From: Tropicimonas_B omnivorans
GTDB lineage: Bacteria; Pseudomonadota; Alphaproteobacteria; Rhodobacterales; Rhodobacteraceae
Assembly: GCF_031846565.1 (NCBI RefSeq)
Contig: NZ_JAVRHL010000003.1
Span: 62,001-126,000, forward strand
DNA: 64,000 bases
Direction: 5' to 3'
Shown: in pieces, positions 1 to 8,598 of the stretch
How the letters are laid out: each line of letters starts with the position of its first letter
How positions within the stretch are numbered: the first letter of the stretch is position 1
Made by a program: the position numbers and the translations under genes
The notes under the pieces: generated by a model
The model's database searches: none
Told to the model about the DNA's origin: nothing
What the model saw: only the letters and a program-made list of their open reading frames with translations

Positions 1-1016
1 GGATCGCCGATGGTGCGGAAGAACGGCTCGAAGACCGCAGGGACGAGCCACCCGAAGAACTTCGTATAGGGCGTGTCGAGCCGGTAGCTGTGGACCGTAC
101 CGGGCGTGACCTGGCAGTAATCGCCCGGATAGAGCGTCATCTCCTCGCCGTTGACCCAGAGCGTCATCCGTCCTTCGAGGCAGAAGAAGTTCTCGGTGTG
201 GTGCTTGTGATAGTGCCACGGGATCGGCTGCCCCGCCGGCCCCTCGGTGAGCACCGCGAAGAACGCGCCCTCGGTCGAGGCGGATGTCTGGAGGAGAGAG
301 AAGAGCTGGTCCGCCGCAACGAGCCGCTCGCCCTCGCCGCCCATGAGCACATAGGGCCGCTTCTCCTCCGGGATCTCGCGCGCGGTGACGATCGCGGCCT
401 CAGCCTCGGGAAGCGCGCCCAGCCAGGTCACGTCCGAGGCGGCAGCCGCGGCATCCAGTCTGGGCTGGGGGATCGTGAGGTCAGGCAGATCCGGCTGGAC
501 AGGGCGGGAGAAGGGTGTGCCGAGCGCCTCGTAGAAGCCTCCGAGACCGGAGCCGATGGACCACGTCAGAATCCGGGTGCGCCAGCTCTTCATGCGGTAG
601 CCATGCGCCGTCCCGGCCGGAACGTAGGCGTAGTCGCCGGCGGTCAGAAGGTGCGCCTTTCCATCGAGGTGCAGCTCGAGCCGTCCGTCCATGACGTAGA
701 GCGCCTCGTCCGTCTCGTCGTGACGGTGCAGCGGCAGGCCGGCATCCATCGACCCGGTGAGAACCGCTGCGGCACAATCGCCGTCGGTGTCCTCGGGGCG
801 GGAGATCACCGTTGCCACGTGGCCGCCGATCAGGCGGAATTCACCCTCGCCGTCCCTGAGGGCATAGAGTTCGTGCGCACCCGGCAATGTGCCGTCGGCC
901 TGCGCCGTGGGAATCTGCCCCAGTGGAGCGTCCGCCATGACGATATCGCCGGTGAGCGCAGCGGCCGCACCGCCAAGTGCGGCTCTGCGGAAAAAGCTTC
1001 TGCGGGAGAGAGTCAT
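1..1016 (-). CDS. Tat-exported bicupin, quercetin 2,3-dioxygenase-like (3' end outside window)
   Basis: The reading frame is open from the ATG at 1016 to the window edge, at least 338 residues, so only the last few residues are missing if the family length of about 350 holds. It begins MTLSRRSFFRRAALGG, a twin-arginine signal that predicts periplasmic export of a folded metalloprotein. Two cupin domains follow. The first carries HRHDETDEALYVMDG near residues 95-110 and the second carries HYHKHHTENFFCLEG near residues 270-285, both matching the HxH(x)4E(x)6G metal-binding motif. Two cupins in this arrangement are typical of quercetinase/pirin-like dioxygenases, but the substrate is not evident. 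The gene is divergent from a LysR regulator, which probably controls it. Confidence 0.75.
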   Translation of the reverse strand, partial: MTLSRRSFFRRAALGGAAAALTGDIVMADAPLGQIPTAQADGTLPGAHELYALRDGEGEFRLIGGHVATVISRPEDTDGDCAAAVLTGSMDAGLPLHRHDETDEALYVMDGRLELHLDGKAHLLTAGDYAYVPAGTAHGYRMKSWRTRILTWSIGSGLGGFYEALGTPFSRPVQPDLPDLTIPQPRLDAAAAASDVTWLGALPEAEAAIVTAREIPEEKRPYVLMGGEGERLVAADQLFSLLQTSASTEGAFFAVLTEGPAGQPIPWHYHKHHTENFFCLEGRMTLWVNGEEMTLYPGDYCQVTPGTVHSYRLDTPYTKFFGWLVPAVFEPFFRTIGD

Positions 1017-1081
1017 CGAAAATCCTGTCGCGTTGGTATCTGCGTCGTGGCTATTCCCATCCAGACATCAAGTATAATATA

Positions 1082-1105
1082 GATATGTGACTGACTTATC
1101 ATATC
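1082..1105. promoter_or_regulatory. candidate LysR operator, GATATG-N12-CATATC
   Basis: A perfect 6-bp inverted repeat with a 12-base spacer lies in the 98-bp AT-rich gap between the divergent bicupin and LysR genes. LysR regulators usually bind interrupted dyads in such shared promoters. The placement, just upstream of the lysR start, fits autoregulation. Binding is inferred. Confidence 0.4.
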
Positions 1106-1114
1106 GAGTGATCA

Positions 1115-1990
1115 ATGGAGCTTCGACATCTGCGTTATTTCACCGTACTGGCAGACACGTTGCACTTCGGACAGGCAGCGGCGCGGCTGAACATCGTGCA
1201 GCCGGCCCTGTCGATGCAGATCAGGAAACTCGAGGAGGAACTGGGCGTCGCGCTGTTCGAGCGCTCCCGCCGAAAGGTCGCGCTGACCCCGACCGGCGAG
1301 CTGTTCCTCATCGAGGCGCGGCGCTGCCTGTCCCATGCCGATCAGGCCCGGTTTCTCGCGCAGGAAGCGAAGCGGGGGGCGATCGGGCAGTTGCGGCTCG
1401 GGCTGTCCAACGGGGCGGTTCAGTCCGGCGCGCTGCGACGTGTCATGCGCGCCTTCCGGGCCAGCAGTCCGGGCCTTCTGATCGAGCCTGTGGAGGTGCA
1501 CCCTGCGGGCGCGGCGGACGCCATTTTTCGGGGAGATATCGATGCCTCCCTCGGAACCACCGCCTCTCTCGCGCTGCCCGAAGGGCTCGAGAGTTACACG
1601 ATGGCGCAGCACCGGGCCCTCGTCGTCCTGCCGGAGGAGCATCCGCTGGCTGCAGAGGCGGATATCCCGGCCGAAGCGCTGCGCGGCGAGACGTTCATCG
1701 GCTATGCCGGGCCGCACGACGTGATGGGCATGTCCCTGACCGTGGGGGCGCTTGGCTACCTTCCCGCCGCGCAGAGGGCCGTCAGCAGCCCGTCGATGAC
1801 GGTCGGCATGGTGGCGGCGGGTCTGGGCGTCGCGATCGTGCCGGAGAGCATCGCCAGGCCCGAGGCGGGCGCCGTCTTTCGCGGGCTCAGGGACCGGAGG
1901 TTCGATATCGACGTGACGCTGCTGTGGTCCGGATCGCAGAGCGCGAGCACCGCCGCCGCCATCGCCCGGATGCTGGCCGAGGAGCCGTGA
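1115..1990 (+). CDS. LysR-family transcriptional regulator
   Basis: A 291-residue LysR-type regulator. The start MELRHLRYFTVLAD is the usual start of this family, and a winged helix-turn-helix occupies residues 1-60 (QAAARLNIVQPALSMQIRKL). The rest is the periplasmic-binding-like effector domain from about residue 90. It is divergent from the exported bicupin gene, the normal arrangement for a LysR regulator and its target. Gamma-glutamyltransferase lies 96 bp downstream on the same strand. The effector cannot be deduced from the sequence. Confidence 0.9.
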   Translation: MELRHLRYFTVLADTLHFGQAAARLNIVQPALSMQIRKLEEELGVALFERSRRKVALTPTGELFLIEARRCLSHADQARFLAQEAKRGAIGQLRLGLSNGAVQSGALRRVMRAFRASSPGLLIEPVEVHPAGAADAIFRGDIDASLGTTASLALPEGLESYTMAQHRALVVLPEEHPLAAEADIPAEALRGETFIGYAGPHDVMGMSLTVGALGYLPAAQRAVSSPSMTVGMVAAGLGVAIVPESIARPEAGAVFRGLRDRRFDIDVTLLWSGSQSASTAAAIARMLAEEP

Positions 1991-2086
1991 CGGAGGAGAG
2001 GTCGGACGGGTTCGCCGCCCGGAGGGGGGTTGCCGCAAGGTCACGGGGACGTCACCATCGGGTCGGCAATACCAGGGAGATGCCCC

Positions 2087-3817
2087 ATGCGCGCCGTACT
2101 CGCACTCATTCTCATGACCACCCCCGCTCTCGCCCAGGAGGCCGCCGACGCGGTCGCGCCCGAGCAGGCGACAGGTCTCGTCCGGGAAACGCCGGAGCCG
2201 GTCACGTCCGATAACTGGATGGTCGTCGCCGCCAATCCGCTGGCGTCCGAGGCCGGGGCCAAGGTGCTGAGGGCCGGGGGCAGCGCTGCAGATGCGATGG
2301 TCGCGGTCCAGGTCACGCTCGGTCTCGTCGAGCCGCAATCCTCCGGCCTCGGCGGCGGAGCCTTTCTCGTCTGGTACGATGCCGAGACGGGAGAAATCAC
2401 CACACTCGACGGCCGGGAAACCGCCCCCATGGCCGCGACCCCGACGCTCTTCCAGAAGGACGGGGAGCCGATGGGGTTCTTCGACGCGGTCGTCGGCGGC
2501 CTCTCGGTCGGCACGCCGGGCACGCCCATGCTGCTCGAAGAGGCGCATCGCCGCTGGGGCCGGGCCAACTGGAGCGGCCTTTTCGACGAGGCCATCGGGC
2601 TGGCCGAAGACGGCTTCTCGGTCTCTCCGCGCCTCGCCGCCCTGGTGGCCGAGGATGAGGAGTTCCTCTCCGTCGCGCCCGCCACGGCCGATTATTTCAT
2701 GCCCGGCGGCTCCGCCATCGCAGAAGGCGATACGCTGACGAACGCCGCCTATGCCGAAACGCTGCGCGCCATTGCAGCGCGCGGGGCAGATGCGTTCTAT
2801 CACGGGGAGGTGGCAGAGGGGATCGTCGCCACGGTGCGCGGTGCGGCCCAGCCGGGCGTCCTGTCACTGGAAGATCTGGATGCCTACGAGGTCGTCGAGC
2901 GCCCGGCGGTCTGCGCACCCTATCGCGGTGCGGAGGTCTGCGGCATGGGCCCGCCGTCATCGGGCGCGCTGACCGTCGGGCAGATCCTCGCGCTTCTGGA
3001 ACCCTATGAGCTCGCCGCGATGGGGCCCGATTCTCCGGACGCCTGGCGCCTGATCGGCGACGCCTCCCGCCTCGCCTTCGCCGACCGCGGGCGGTACATG
3101 GCGGATACCGATTACGTGCCCGTGCCGCGGCTTCTGGATCCCGATTACCTCGCGGGCCGCGCCGAGCTTCTCGAGGGGGACGACAGCCTGCCCGAGGTTT
3201 CGCCCGGCATGCCGCCCTGGGATCACGCGGCGCTCGATCTCGGCGACGATGCGTCCATCGAACTGCCGTCCACGTCGCATATCTCCATCGTCGACGCCGA
3301 CGGCAACGCGCTGTCCATGACGACCACCATCGAGAACGGCTTCGGCTCCCGCCTCCTCGCGCCCGGGGGCTTCCTGCTCAACAACGAGTTGACGGATTTC
3401 TCCTTCAGCACCCATGACGAGGGCAGCCCGATCGCCAATCGCGTGGAGCCCGGGAAGCGGCCGCGTTCGTCCATGTCCCCGACGATCGTGATGGAGGACG
3501 GCGCCCCCGTCTTCGTGGTCGGCTCTCCGGGTGGCAGCCGCATCATCGGCTACGTCGCCAAGACCATCGTCGCGCATATGGATTGGGGGATGGACCCGCA
3601 GGCGGCCGTCGCCTTGCCGAACCTGGTGAACCGGTTCGGGACCTACGATCTCGAGGACGGAACCGCCGCGACCGACCTTCAGGGGCCGCTCGAGGAACTG
3701 GGCTTCGAGGTAAACGTGCGTGACCTGACGAGCGGCCTGCACGCCATTGCGGTCAGGGACGGCACGCTGATCGGCGGCGCCGACCCAAGGCGCGAAGGCT
3801 TGGCCATAGGCGAATGA
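2087..3817 (+). CDS. ggt: gamma-glutamyltransferase
   Basis: Gamma-glutamyltransferase cleaves or transfers the gamma-glutamyl group of glutathione and related peptides in the periplasm. The start at 2087 is chosen because it follows AGGGAGA and opens a signal peptide (MRAVLALILMTTPALAQ); a frame extension to 2030 lacks such support. The 576-residue length fits the family. The autocatalytic cleavage site is TSHISIVD, with the nucleophile at Thr396, so a large and a small subunit are expected. GKRPRSSMSPTIV and GSPGGSRI are the conserved gamma-glutamyl-binding segments of the small subunit. A strong intrinsic terminator follows 18 bp after the stop. Confidence 0.93.
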   Translation: MRAVLALILMTTPALAQEAADAVAPEQATGLVRETPEPVTSDNWMVVAANPLASEAGAKVLRAGGSAADAMVAVQVTLGLVEPQSSGLGGGAFLVWYDAETGEITTLDGRETAPMAATPTLFQKDGEPMGFFDAVVGGLSVGTPGTPMLLEEAHRRWGRANWSGLFDEAIGLAEDGFSVSPRLAALVAEDEEFLSVAPATADYFMPGGSAIAEGDTLTNAAYAETLRAIAARGADAFYHGEVAEGIVATVRGAAQPGVLSLEDLDAYEVVERPAVCAPYRGAEVCGMGPPSSGALTVGQILALLEPYELAAMGPDSPDAWRLIGDASRLAFADRGRYMADTDYVPVPRLLDPDYLAGRAELLEGDDSLPEVSPGMPPWDHAALDLGDDASIELPSTSHISIVDADGNALSMTTTIENGFGSRLLAPGGFLLNNELTDFSFSTHDEGSPIANRVEPGKRPRSSMSPTIVMEDGAPVFVVGSPGGSRIIGYVAKTIVAHMDWGMDPQAAVALPNLVNRFGTYDLEDGTAATDLQGPLEELGFEVNVRDLTSGLHAIAVRDGTLIGGADPRREGLAIGE

Positions 3818-3835
3818 GCCGGGGCTGAAAGAATG

Positions 3836-3872
3836 GGGCGCGGGGGGCAGGGCACCCCCGCGCCCTTTTGTT
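3836..3872 (+). terminator. intrinsic terminator of ggt
   Basis: A perfect 11-bp GC stem (arms 3836-3846 and 3855-3865) with an 8-base loop is followed at once by TTTTGTT. It sits 18 bp after the ggt stop codon. This is the clearest classical rho-independent terminator in the window. Confidence 0.88.
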
Positions 3873-4265
3873 GTCCCTCGGCAGATTCGGGGCTGGTCTC
3901 GCCTGGCCGAGGCGCAGTCGATGCGATCCTCGCGCTGCACCGGTGTCGCGCCCGCCGAAGCGATGGGACCCTTCCGGGATGAATGAGCCGGCGCGAGAGG
4001 CCCGTCCGGTCGCGCCGTCGTCATGTCGGGGCCAGTCTGACAAATGCCGGGGAGCGTCTCGCCGCCACCCAAGCCACGCGCGCGGGCGCCGCGGTCATCG
4101 CGCCCGCGACCTTTGCGCGGTGCGGCATCCTGAGCGGGAAAAGACATGCCGGGTGACCCTTCGGATCACCTCGGCCTACGAGCCGGAGGAGTTCCGGTCA
4201 CCGATCGGGCGGCGTCGATCCTCGGCGAGGGGCGCGGCGTGAACGGCGAGATCGCCGGGGGCAGG
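3873..4265. other. 393-bp region without a recognisable gene
   Basis: This lies between the ggt terminator and the stop of the convergent LpxR-like gene. Open frames exist on both strands, but their translations are arginine-rich, low-complexity products of high GC and none has a convincing start or domain. A small stem with a UUCG loop (GGTGA/TCACC arms) occurs at about 4153-4171. I see nothing else. Confidence 0.5.
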
Positions 4266-5180
4266 TCAGAACCCGAGGCCGATCGAGATCATCCCGACGC
4301 GTTGCTGCTCGGACTGCTCCTCGAACCGTCGCGACAGGCGCGTCTGCCCGACGAAGAGGTGAGCATCGCCGGACGTGGCCTGAAGTCCGATCCTGACCCG
4401 CGACTGGCTTTCCTCGAGGGTCACGCCGTATCCGTCCGGCAGATGCGCGGACCCGGTGACGCGCTGGATGTCCCCGCCGAGCACGAGGCCGACGTCGAAG
4501 CCCCGCTCCTCCGGAAGATCGTAGGTCATGAGTTGTCCTGTCACCACGTCCCGGGTCCAGACGGCGGCATCCTGTCCTCCCCCGATGACGATGTCGGCGC
4601 CGAAGGAGGCCCGCGTGTCGTCGCCGTAGCGCGCTTCGGCATAGGGGCGCACCATTGCCGCGCCGCCAAGGACGAAGGTGTGCGCCACTTCCCCTTCCAG
4701 ACTCATCACTCCCCGGTCCGGCAGGTGCGGATCGTCCCGCGTCTCCGGGTCGTAGCCATCGTAGTCGAACAACTCGTGCGCCCGAGCCTGCAGCTCGGGC
4801 AGGCCGGTGCTGTCCCCCCTGAGGGCGATCTCGCCGCCGATTCGGGTCTCGACCGGGCCGACGTCGCGATGCAGGAACGCGCCGAAGCCGAGCAGGGTGG
4901 AGTAGGGGCGATCGCCGTCCTCTTGCCGGGACGGGGACCAGGGGGTGACGATCTCGCCGCGCCCCCTCAATTCAAGCGTGCTGCCGGCATCCGGCGCGTC
5001 GCTGAAGAAGTAGGATCCCTGGTAGGAGCCGGTATTCCACCGGTCGTGACCGTCGCCATAGGTGTCATTGACGAAGAGGCGGGCGGATCCGGCATAGTCG
5101 GCCTGAGCGGTGCCTCCCGCCAGCGCGATGACGCAGGCGAGCGCACACCCGGCGAGGCTGACGAGAAACGATGCGGGCAT
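4266..5180 (-). CDS. LpxR-family (DUF2219) outer membrane lipid A deacylase-like protein
   Basis: A 304-residue protein with a signal peptide ending near Ala27 and a C-terminal phenylalanine (VGMISIGLGF), as in outer membrane beta-barrels. The mature start NDTYGDGHDRWNTG (Asn38, Asp39) matches the ND...DR.YT.G signature of LpxR, and GPVETRIGGE...LQARAHELFD near residues 108-137 matches the second signature, which carries the catalytic histidine. LpxR removes the 3'-acyloxyacyl group of lipid A at the cell surface. Family membership is well supported; deacylase activity in this organism is inferred. The gene is monocistronic and convergent with ggt. Confidence 0.75.
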   Translation of the reverse strand: MPASFLVSLAGCALACVIALAGGTAQADYAGSARLFVNDTYGDGHDRWNTGSYQGSYFFSDAPDAGSTLELRGRGEIVTPWSPSRQEDGDRPYSTLLGFGAFLHRDVGPVETRIGGEIALRGDSTGLPELQARAHELFDYDGYDPETRDDPHLPDRGVMSLEGEVAHTFVLGGAAMVRPYAEARYGDDTRASFGADIVIGGGQDAAVWTRDVVTGQLMTYDLPEERGFDVGLVLGGDIQRVTGSAHLPDGYGVTLEESQSRVRIGLQATSGDAHLFVGQTRLSRRFEEQSEQQRVGMISIGLGF

Positions 5181-5323
5181 GACAGGAGCCTTGCTGGACG
5201 CGGAAGATAAGGTTCACTGGTCCTAGCCCGGAATCTCTTAACGATGCGCTAACGAATCCGATCTCCGGCGCCATTCATCGCCTGTCTGCGACGTCCCTGC
5301 CACGTTGCCTGCGTGCGAGCCCG

Positions 5324-6052
5324 TCAGGACGCGATCTCGTCGGCCTCGATGGCCTCCTCCTCGGACAGGTTCAGCCGGCGGCGCAGATCGGCGAGGTAGG
5401 CGCGGTCTGCCGGGCTGTCACCGTCGATGGCGGCGCGGGACGCCAGGTAGAATTCTCCGGCGGTCTCGGCATCGTTCACGTCTGCCAGAAGCGAATCGAG
5501 GGGCCTGGGGTTGGCGATCTCGCGCTCCATGATCTGCCGGTCCTGCGGCGTCGCGTCCGCATCGTCGATGGCCCGCATGATCCTGGCCCTCTCGTCCTGC
5601 GAGAGCGCACCGTCGGCATAGGCGGCGGTGACCATGGCGCGGATCATCAGGAGGGCCTCGTCCTCGCTGAACCGCTCGGCCGCCGCTTCGCCCTCGCTCA
5701 TGTCTTGGGGGTCTACGTCATCATACGCATGGGCTCCGCCGCCCGTGGCCGAGGCGCCGCCACCGAGGAAGTCGTTTGCCGTGTCCCGAAGCTTGTCGAT
5801 CAGCCCGCTGCCGGAGTTGGACGATGCGCTGTGACCGGCGGATTGCGGCCGCTTCGACTGGCTGTCCTTGTAGGCCTGGTAGGCCATGTACCCAAGGGCG
5901 GCGAGGCCGAGCTTGCCGCCGAGGCCGCCCCGCTTGCGCCGCCGCGCGCCGAACAGGCCGAGCGCGGCCGCTGAGCCGAGAGCTCCCCGGCTCCGCCCGC
6001 GACCGGCCATCCGCGTGGCCAGCATCGTGCCGAGAATGCGTTTCATGCTCAT
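5324..6052 (-). CDS. DUF533 / TerB-like membrane-associated protein (YebE family)
   Basis: A 242-residue protein starting at the ATG at 6052, which follows a GGGGGGAGA ribosome site. The N-terminal 60 residues are basic and glycine-rich (RRRKRGGLGGKLGLAALGYMAYQAY) and include one probable membrane segment. A low-complexity linker follows to about residue 115. The C-terminal half is the TerB-like helical domain of DUF533, with AYADGALSQDERARI matching the acidic metal-binding-like motif seen in TerB proteins. The cellular role of the family is unknown. It is divergent from the copper genes, 189 bp away. Confidence 0.7.
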   Translation of the reverse strand: MSMKRILGTMLATRMAGRGRSRGALGSAAALGLFGARRRKRGGLGGKLGLAALGYMAYQAYKDSQSKRPQSAGHSASSNSGSGLIDKLRDTANDFLGGGASATGGGAHAYDDVDPQDMSEGEAAAERFSEDEALLMIRAMVTAAYADGALSQDERARIMRAIDDADATPQDRQIMEREIANPRPLDSLLADVNDAETAGEFYLASRAAIDGDSPADRAYLADLRRRLNLSEEEAIEADEIAS

Positions 6053-6241
6053 GGCGTTCTCCCCCCGTCTGCAGATCCCGCTGCCGCCGATCCGGCCCGC
6101 GCCCTGCCTGTGGCCTCCCAACACCGACGGTCCACTGTCGTTCCGGAGCGCCGGGCGGTCTCGGTCTCGGGCGCGGCAGAAAGAGCGGTGCGACAGAGAT
6201 GCACTTTGACAGGGGCGCGATCCGAGGCGACACCTCCCCTC

Positions 6242-6616
6242 ATGGTCCGTGCCGCTGCCCGCATCTTCACCGCCGGCCTCGTCGCCCTGCTCCTGGCGAG
6301 CATGAGCGTCGTGTCGGCCGTGCAGATGGCGCCGGACGGCAAGGCAATCGAGCGGCAGATGGCGCTGCAGACCTTCGGGGCGGACGTCCTGACGTTCTGC
6401 GAGGACCACGAGGGTCATGGAGGTCACGCCGGCGCGGCCCATGACCATGACTGCCCGTTCTGCCACAAGCTGCCCCATCCGCCGCGCGCCGAAGCCCCGC
6501 TTGCCGCGCGCCGTCTGGCCTGGGCCATCGAGGCGACGCGGGGGGGCGATCTCTTCCGCGGGCCGCAGCATCTCGGCGCACATGTCTCCGCCCGCGGGCC
6601 GCCGCGCACCGTCTGA
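6242..6616 (+). CDS. DUF2946-like small exported protein of the copper locus
   Basis: A 124-residue protein with an N-terminal signal or anchor segment (IFTAGLVALLLASMSVVSA). A His/Cys-rich stretch near residues 55-80 (HEGHGGHAGAAHDHDCPFCHKL) includes a CPFCH motif suited to metal binding. DUF2946 proteins are usually encoded beside copper chaperones and TonB receptors, and here the next gene is a YcnI-PCuAC fusion 95 bp downstream. A periplasmic copper role is inferred from composition and context. The ribosome site before this ATG is weak, so the start is less certain than the frame. Confidence 0.6.
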   Translation: MVRAAARIFTAGLVALLLASMSVVSAVQMAPDGKAIERQMALQTFGADVLTFCEDHEGHGGHAGAAHDHDCPFCHKLPHPPRAEAPLAARRLAWAIEATRGGDLFRGPQHLGAHVSARGPPRTV

Positions 6617-6711
6617 TCTTCCTCGAGGCCCCGCCCGGTCCACGGGCTCCGGGTCACCCCGAACCTGGTGCGGGACGAACCCCGCGCTGATCCGCTTTTT
6701 CGGAGACAGAC

Positions 6712-7698
6712 ATGTTTGCCAAGACCACTCTTGCCGCCTCTGCGGCCCTTTCCCTGATGTCCGGTGCCGCCCTTGCGCACGCCACGCTCGAGCAGAGCGA
6801 GGCCGCCATCGGCTCCACCACCAAGATCACCCTGCGCGTGCCACATGGCTGCGACGGTGAAGCCACCAACGATGTGCGCATCGAGATCCCGGACGGGTTC
6901 TACAACGTCAAACCCATGCCGAAGGCCGGCTGGACCCTCTCGACGGAGACCGGTGCCTATGACGTTCCCTTCGACAACCACGGCACCGAAATGACCGAGG
7001 GCGTCCGGGTCGTCACCTGGTCGGGCGGCGATCTGCCCGATGCGCATTACGACGAGTTCACCCTGCGCGGCACGGTCGGGCCGGACGAGGATGCAGGCGA
7101 GGCGATGTACTTCCCGGCCGTGCAGACGTGTGCCTCAGGCACGGCGGACTGGACCGACACGAGCGGCGCAGGTCACGACGTGCCGAACCCGGCGCCGTCC
7201 CTCACCCTGGTCGCGGGCGACAGCGGGCATGGGCATCATGGCCACGGCCACGGCCACGGCGCCGCAGACGGGGAGGATGCCTCCTCGGTCGGGGATCTGC
7301 GCATCACCGGCGCGAGCCTCCAGGCCACCGTGCCGAACCAGCCCGTCGCGGGTGGCTACATGACCGTTGCGAACACGGGCGAGACGGATGACGTCCTGGT
7401 CGCCGTCAGCTCGTCGGTCTCGGGGCGCGGCGAGGTGCACGAGATGAGCATGGACGGAGACGTGATGCGGATGCGTGAAGTGGAGGGTGGCCTCTCCATC
7501 CCCGCGGGAGAGACCGTGACGCTGGAGCCGGGCGGCTATCACATCATGCTGATGGACCTCGAAGGCCCCCTGTCCGAAGGCGAGAGCGCCGACGTCACGC
7601 TGACATTCGAGGAGGCCGGCGATGTCACCCTGACCCTGCCGATCGTCTCCCGCCAGCGCGGCGGGCATGGCGACCATGGCGACCATACGCACGACTGA
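6712..7698 (+). CDS. YcnI (DUF1775)-PCuAC copper chaperone fusion
   Basis: A 328-residue periplasmic protein made of two copper domains. After a signal peptide ending ...GAALA, the mature chain starts HATLE, the N-terminal histidine used for copper binding by DUF1775/YcnI domains (about residues 23-165). A His-rich linker at about residues 172-184 (HGHHGHGHGHG) leads to a PCuAC domain (about 195-315) with VHEMSMDGDVMRM and YHIMLM, matching the H-x-M...M...H-x-M ligand set. The tail is again His-rich (GGHGDHGDHTHD). It probably acquires copper and delivers it to cytochrome oxidase assembly. The two domains are often separate proteins. Confidence 0.85.
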   Translation: MFAKTTLAASAALSLMSGAALAHATLEQSEAAIGSTTKITLRVPHGCDGEATNDVRIEIPDGFYNVKPMPKAGWTLSTETGAYDVPFDNHGTEMTEGVRVVTWSGGDLPDAHYDEFTLRGTVGPDEDAGEAMYFPAVQTCASGTADWTDTSGAGHDVPNPAPSLTLVAGDSGHGHHGHGHGHGAADGEDASSVGDLRITGASLQATVPNQPVAGGYMTVANTGETDDVLVAVSSSVSGRGEVHEMSMDGDVMRMREVEGGLSIPAGETVTLEPGGYHIMLMDLEGPLSEGESADVTLTFEEAGDVTLTLPIVSRQRGGHGDHGDHTHD

Positions 7699-7750
7699 GC
7701 GTCATGTCGGGCGCGGGGAGCGACCCCGGCGCCGGCGATGCATCACCCGG

Positions 7751-7773
7751 TCGCGGCCCCGAAGGGGCCGCGA
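7751..7773. terminator. hairpin between convergent genes, possible bidirectional terminator
   Basis: A perfect 10-bp stem (TCGCGGCCCC / GGGGCCGCGA) with a three-base GAA loop lies between the stops of the copper fusion gene and the RraA gene. There is no U-tract on either strand, so termination efficiency is uncertain. Confidence 0.5.
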
Positions 7774-7825
7774 TCACGCAGTCCGGGCAGGGACCGCACC
7801 TGCCAAGGCCGGCCCCTGCGCGATA

Positions 7826-8545
7826 TCAGCGGCCGTTCTCGGCCCGCCAGGCCTCGAAGCTCGCCAGGTGCTCGTCCTTCGTGCGTGGGTAGAGACCGAT
7901 GATTGTCTCGCCGCCCTTCACCTGCTCGGTGACGAAATCCTCGTAGGCCGTCATCTCGACCGCCTCGTCCGCCACCTCCTCGGCCATGTGGGCGGGAATC
8001 ACGATGACGCAGTCGTCGTCTCCGACCACGATGTCCCCCGGAAACACCGCGACATCGCCGCAGCCGATGGGCACGTTGATGTCGATGGCCTCGTGAAGGA
8101 CGAGGTTGGTGGGGCTGGACGGGCGGGAATGGTAGGCCGGAATCTCGAGCCCGCCGATCGTCGCGGCATCCCTGAAGCCGCCATCCGACACGACACCGGC
8201 ACCCCCGCGGACCATCAGCCGCGTGATCAGGATATCCCCGGCGGAGGCCGCGCGCGCATCCTTGCGGCTGTCCATCACGAGAACATGCCCCTCGGGGCAG
8301 GTTTCGATGGCGACCCGCTGGGGATGATCGGGATTGCGGAAGATGGAGAGCTCGTTGCGATCCTCCCGCGCGGGCATGTAGCGCAAGGTGTAGGCCGGAC
8401 CGACCATGTTGCGGCCCTTCGGGGCAACGGGGTGGACGCCCTGGATCACCTGGTTGCGCAGGCCGCGCTTGTAGAGGGCCGTGGCAAGCGTTGCGACGGA
8501 GACGTCCGTCAGTTTGGTGCGGGTGGCTTCTGTCAGATCGCTCAC
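7826..8545 (-). CDS. RraA-family protein, probable class II 2-oxo-acid aldolase
   Basis: A 239-residue RraA-fold protein related to 4-hydroxy-4-methyl-2-oxoglutarate / 4-carboxy-4-hydroxy-2-oxoadipate aldolases. GVVSDGGFRD carries the conserved Arg-Asp pair used for substrate and divalent metal, and PIGCGDVAVFPGDIVVGDDD is the glycine-rich loop of the family. The GTG at 8545 is preferred as start because GAAGGA lies 6 bases upstream and the N-terminus then aligns with the second RraA copy at 30928. An ATG at 8599 overlaps the upstream stop (TGATG) but has no ribosome site. It is the last gene of a TRAP-dehydratase operon, so aldol cleavage of a 2-keto-3-deoxy sugar acid is a reasonable guess. 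Confidence 0.8.
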   Translation of the reverse strand: MSDLTEATRTKLTDVSVATLATALYKRGLRNQVIQGVHPVAPKGRNMVGPAYTLRYMPAREDRNELSIFRNPDHPQRVAIETCPEGHVLVMDSRKDARAASAGDILITRLMVRGGAGVVSDGGFRDAATIGGLEIPAYHSRPSSPTNLVLHEAIDINVPIGCGDVAVFPGDIVVGDDDCVIVIPAHMAEEVADEAVEMTAYEDFVTEQVKGGETIIGLYPRTKDEHLASFEAWRAENGR

Positions 8546-8598
8546 GGCGGGTCCTTCGGTTGCATTCGGTTGGGCGGGGTGGGCGGACGCATCGTCCA

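Noticed and set aside
3868..4242. Plus-strand 124-codon frame downstream of ggt
   Set aside because: It begins inside the ggt terminator, is arginine-rich and has no ribosome site or recognisable domain.
6692..6706. Small hairpin TCCG-CTTTTT-CGGA overlapping the ribosome site of the copper fusion gene
   Set aside because: Only four base pairs; too weak to call a regulatory switch.
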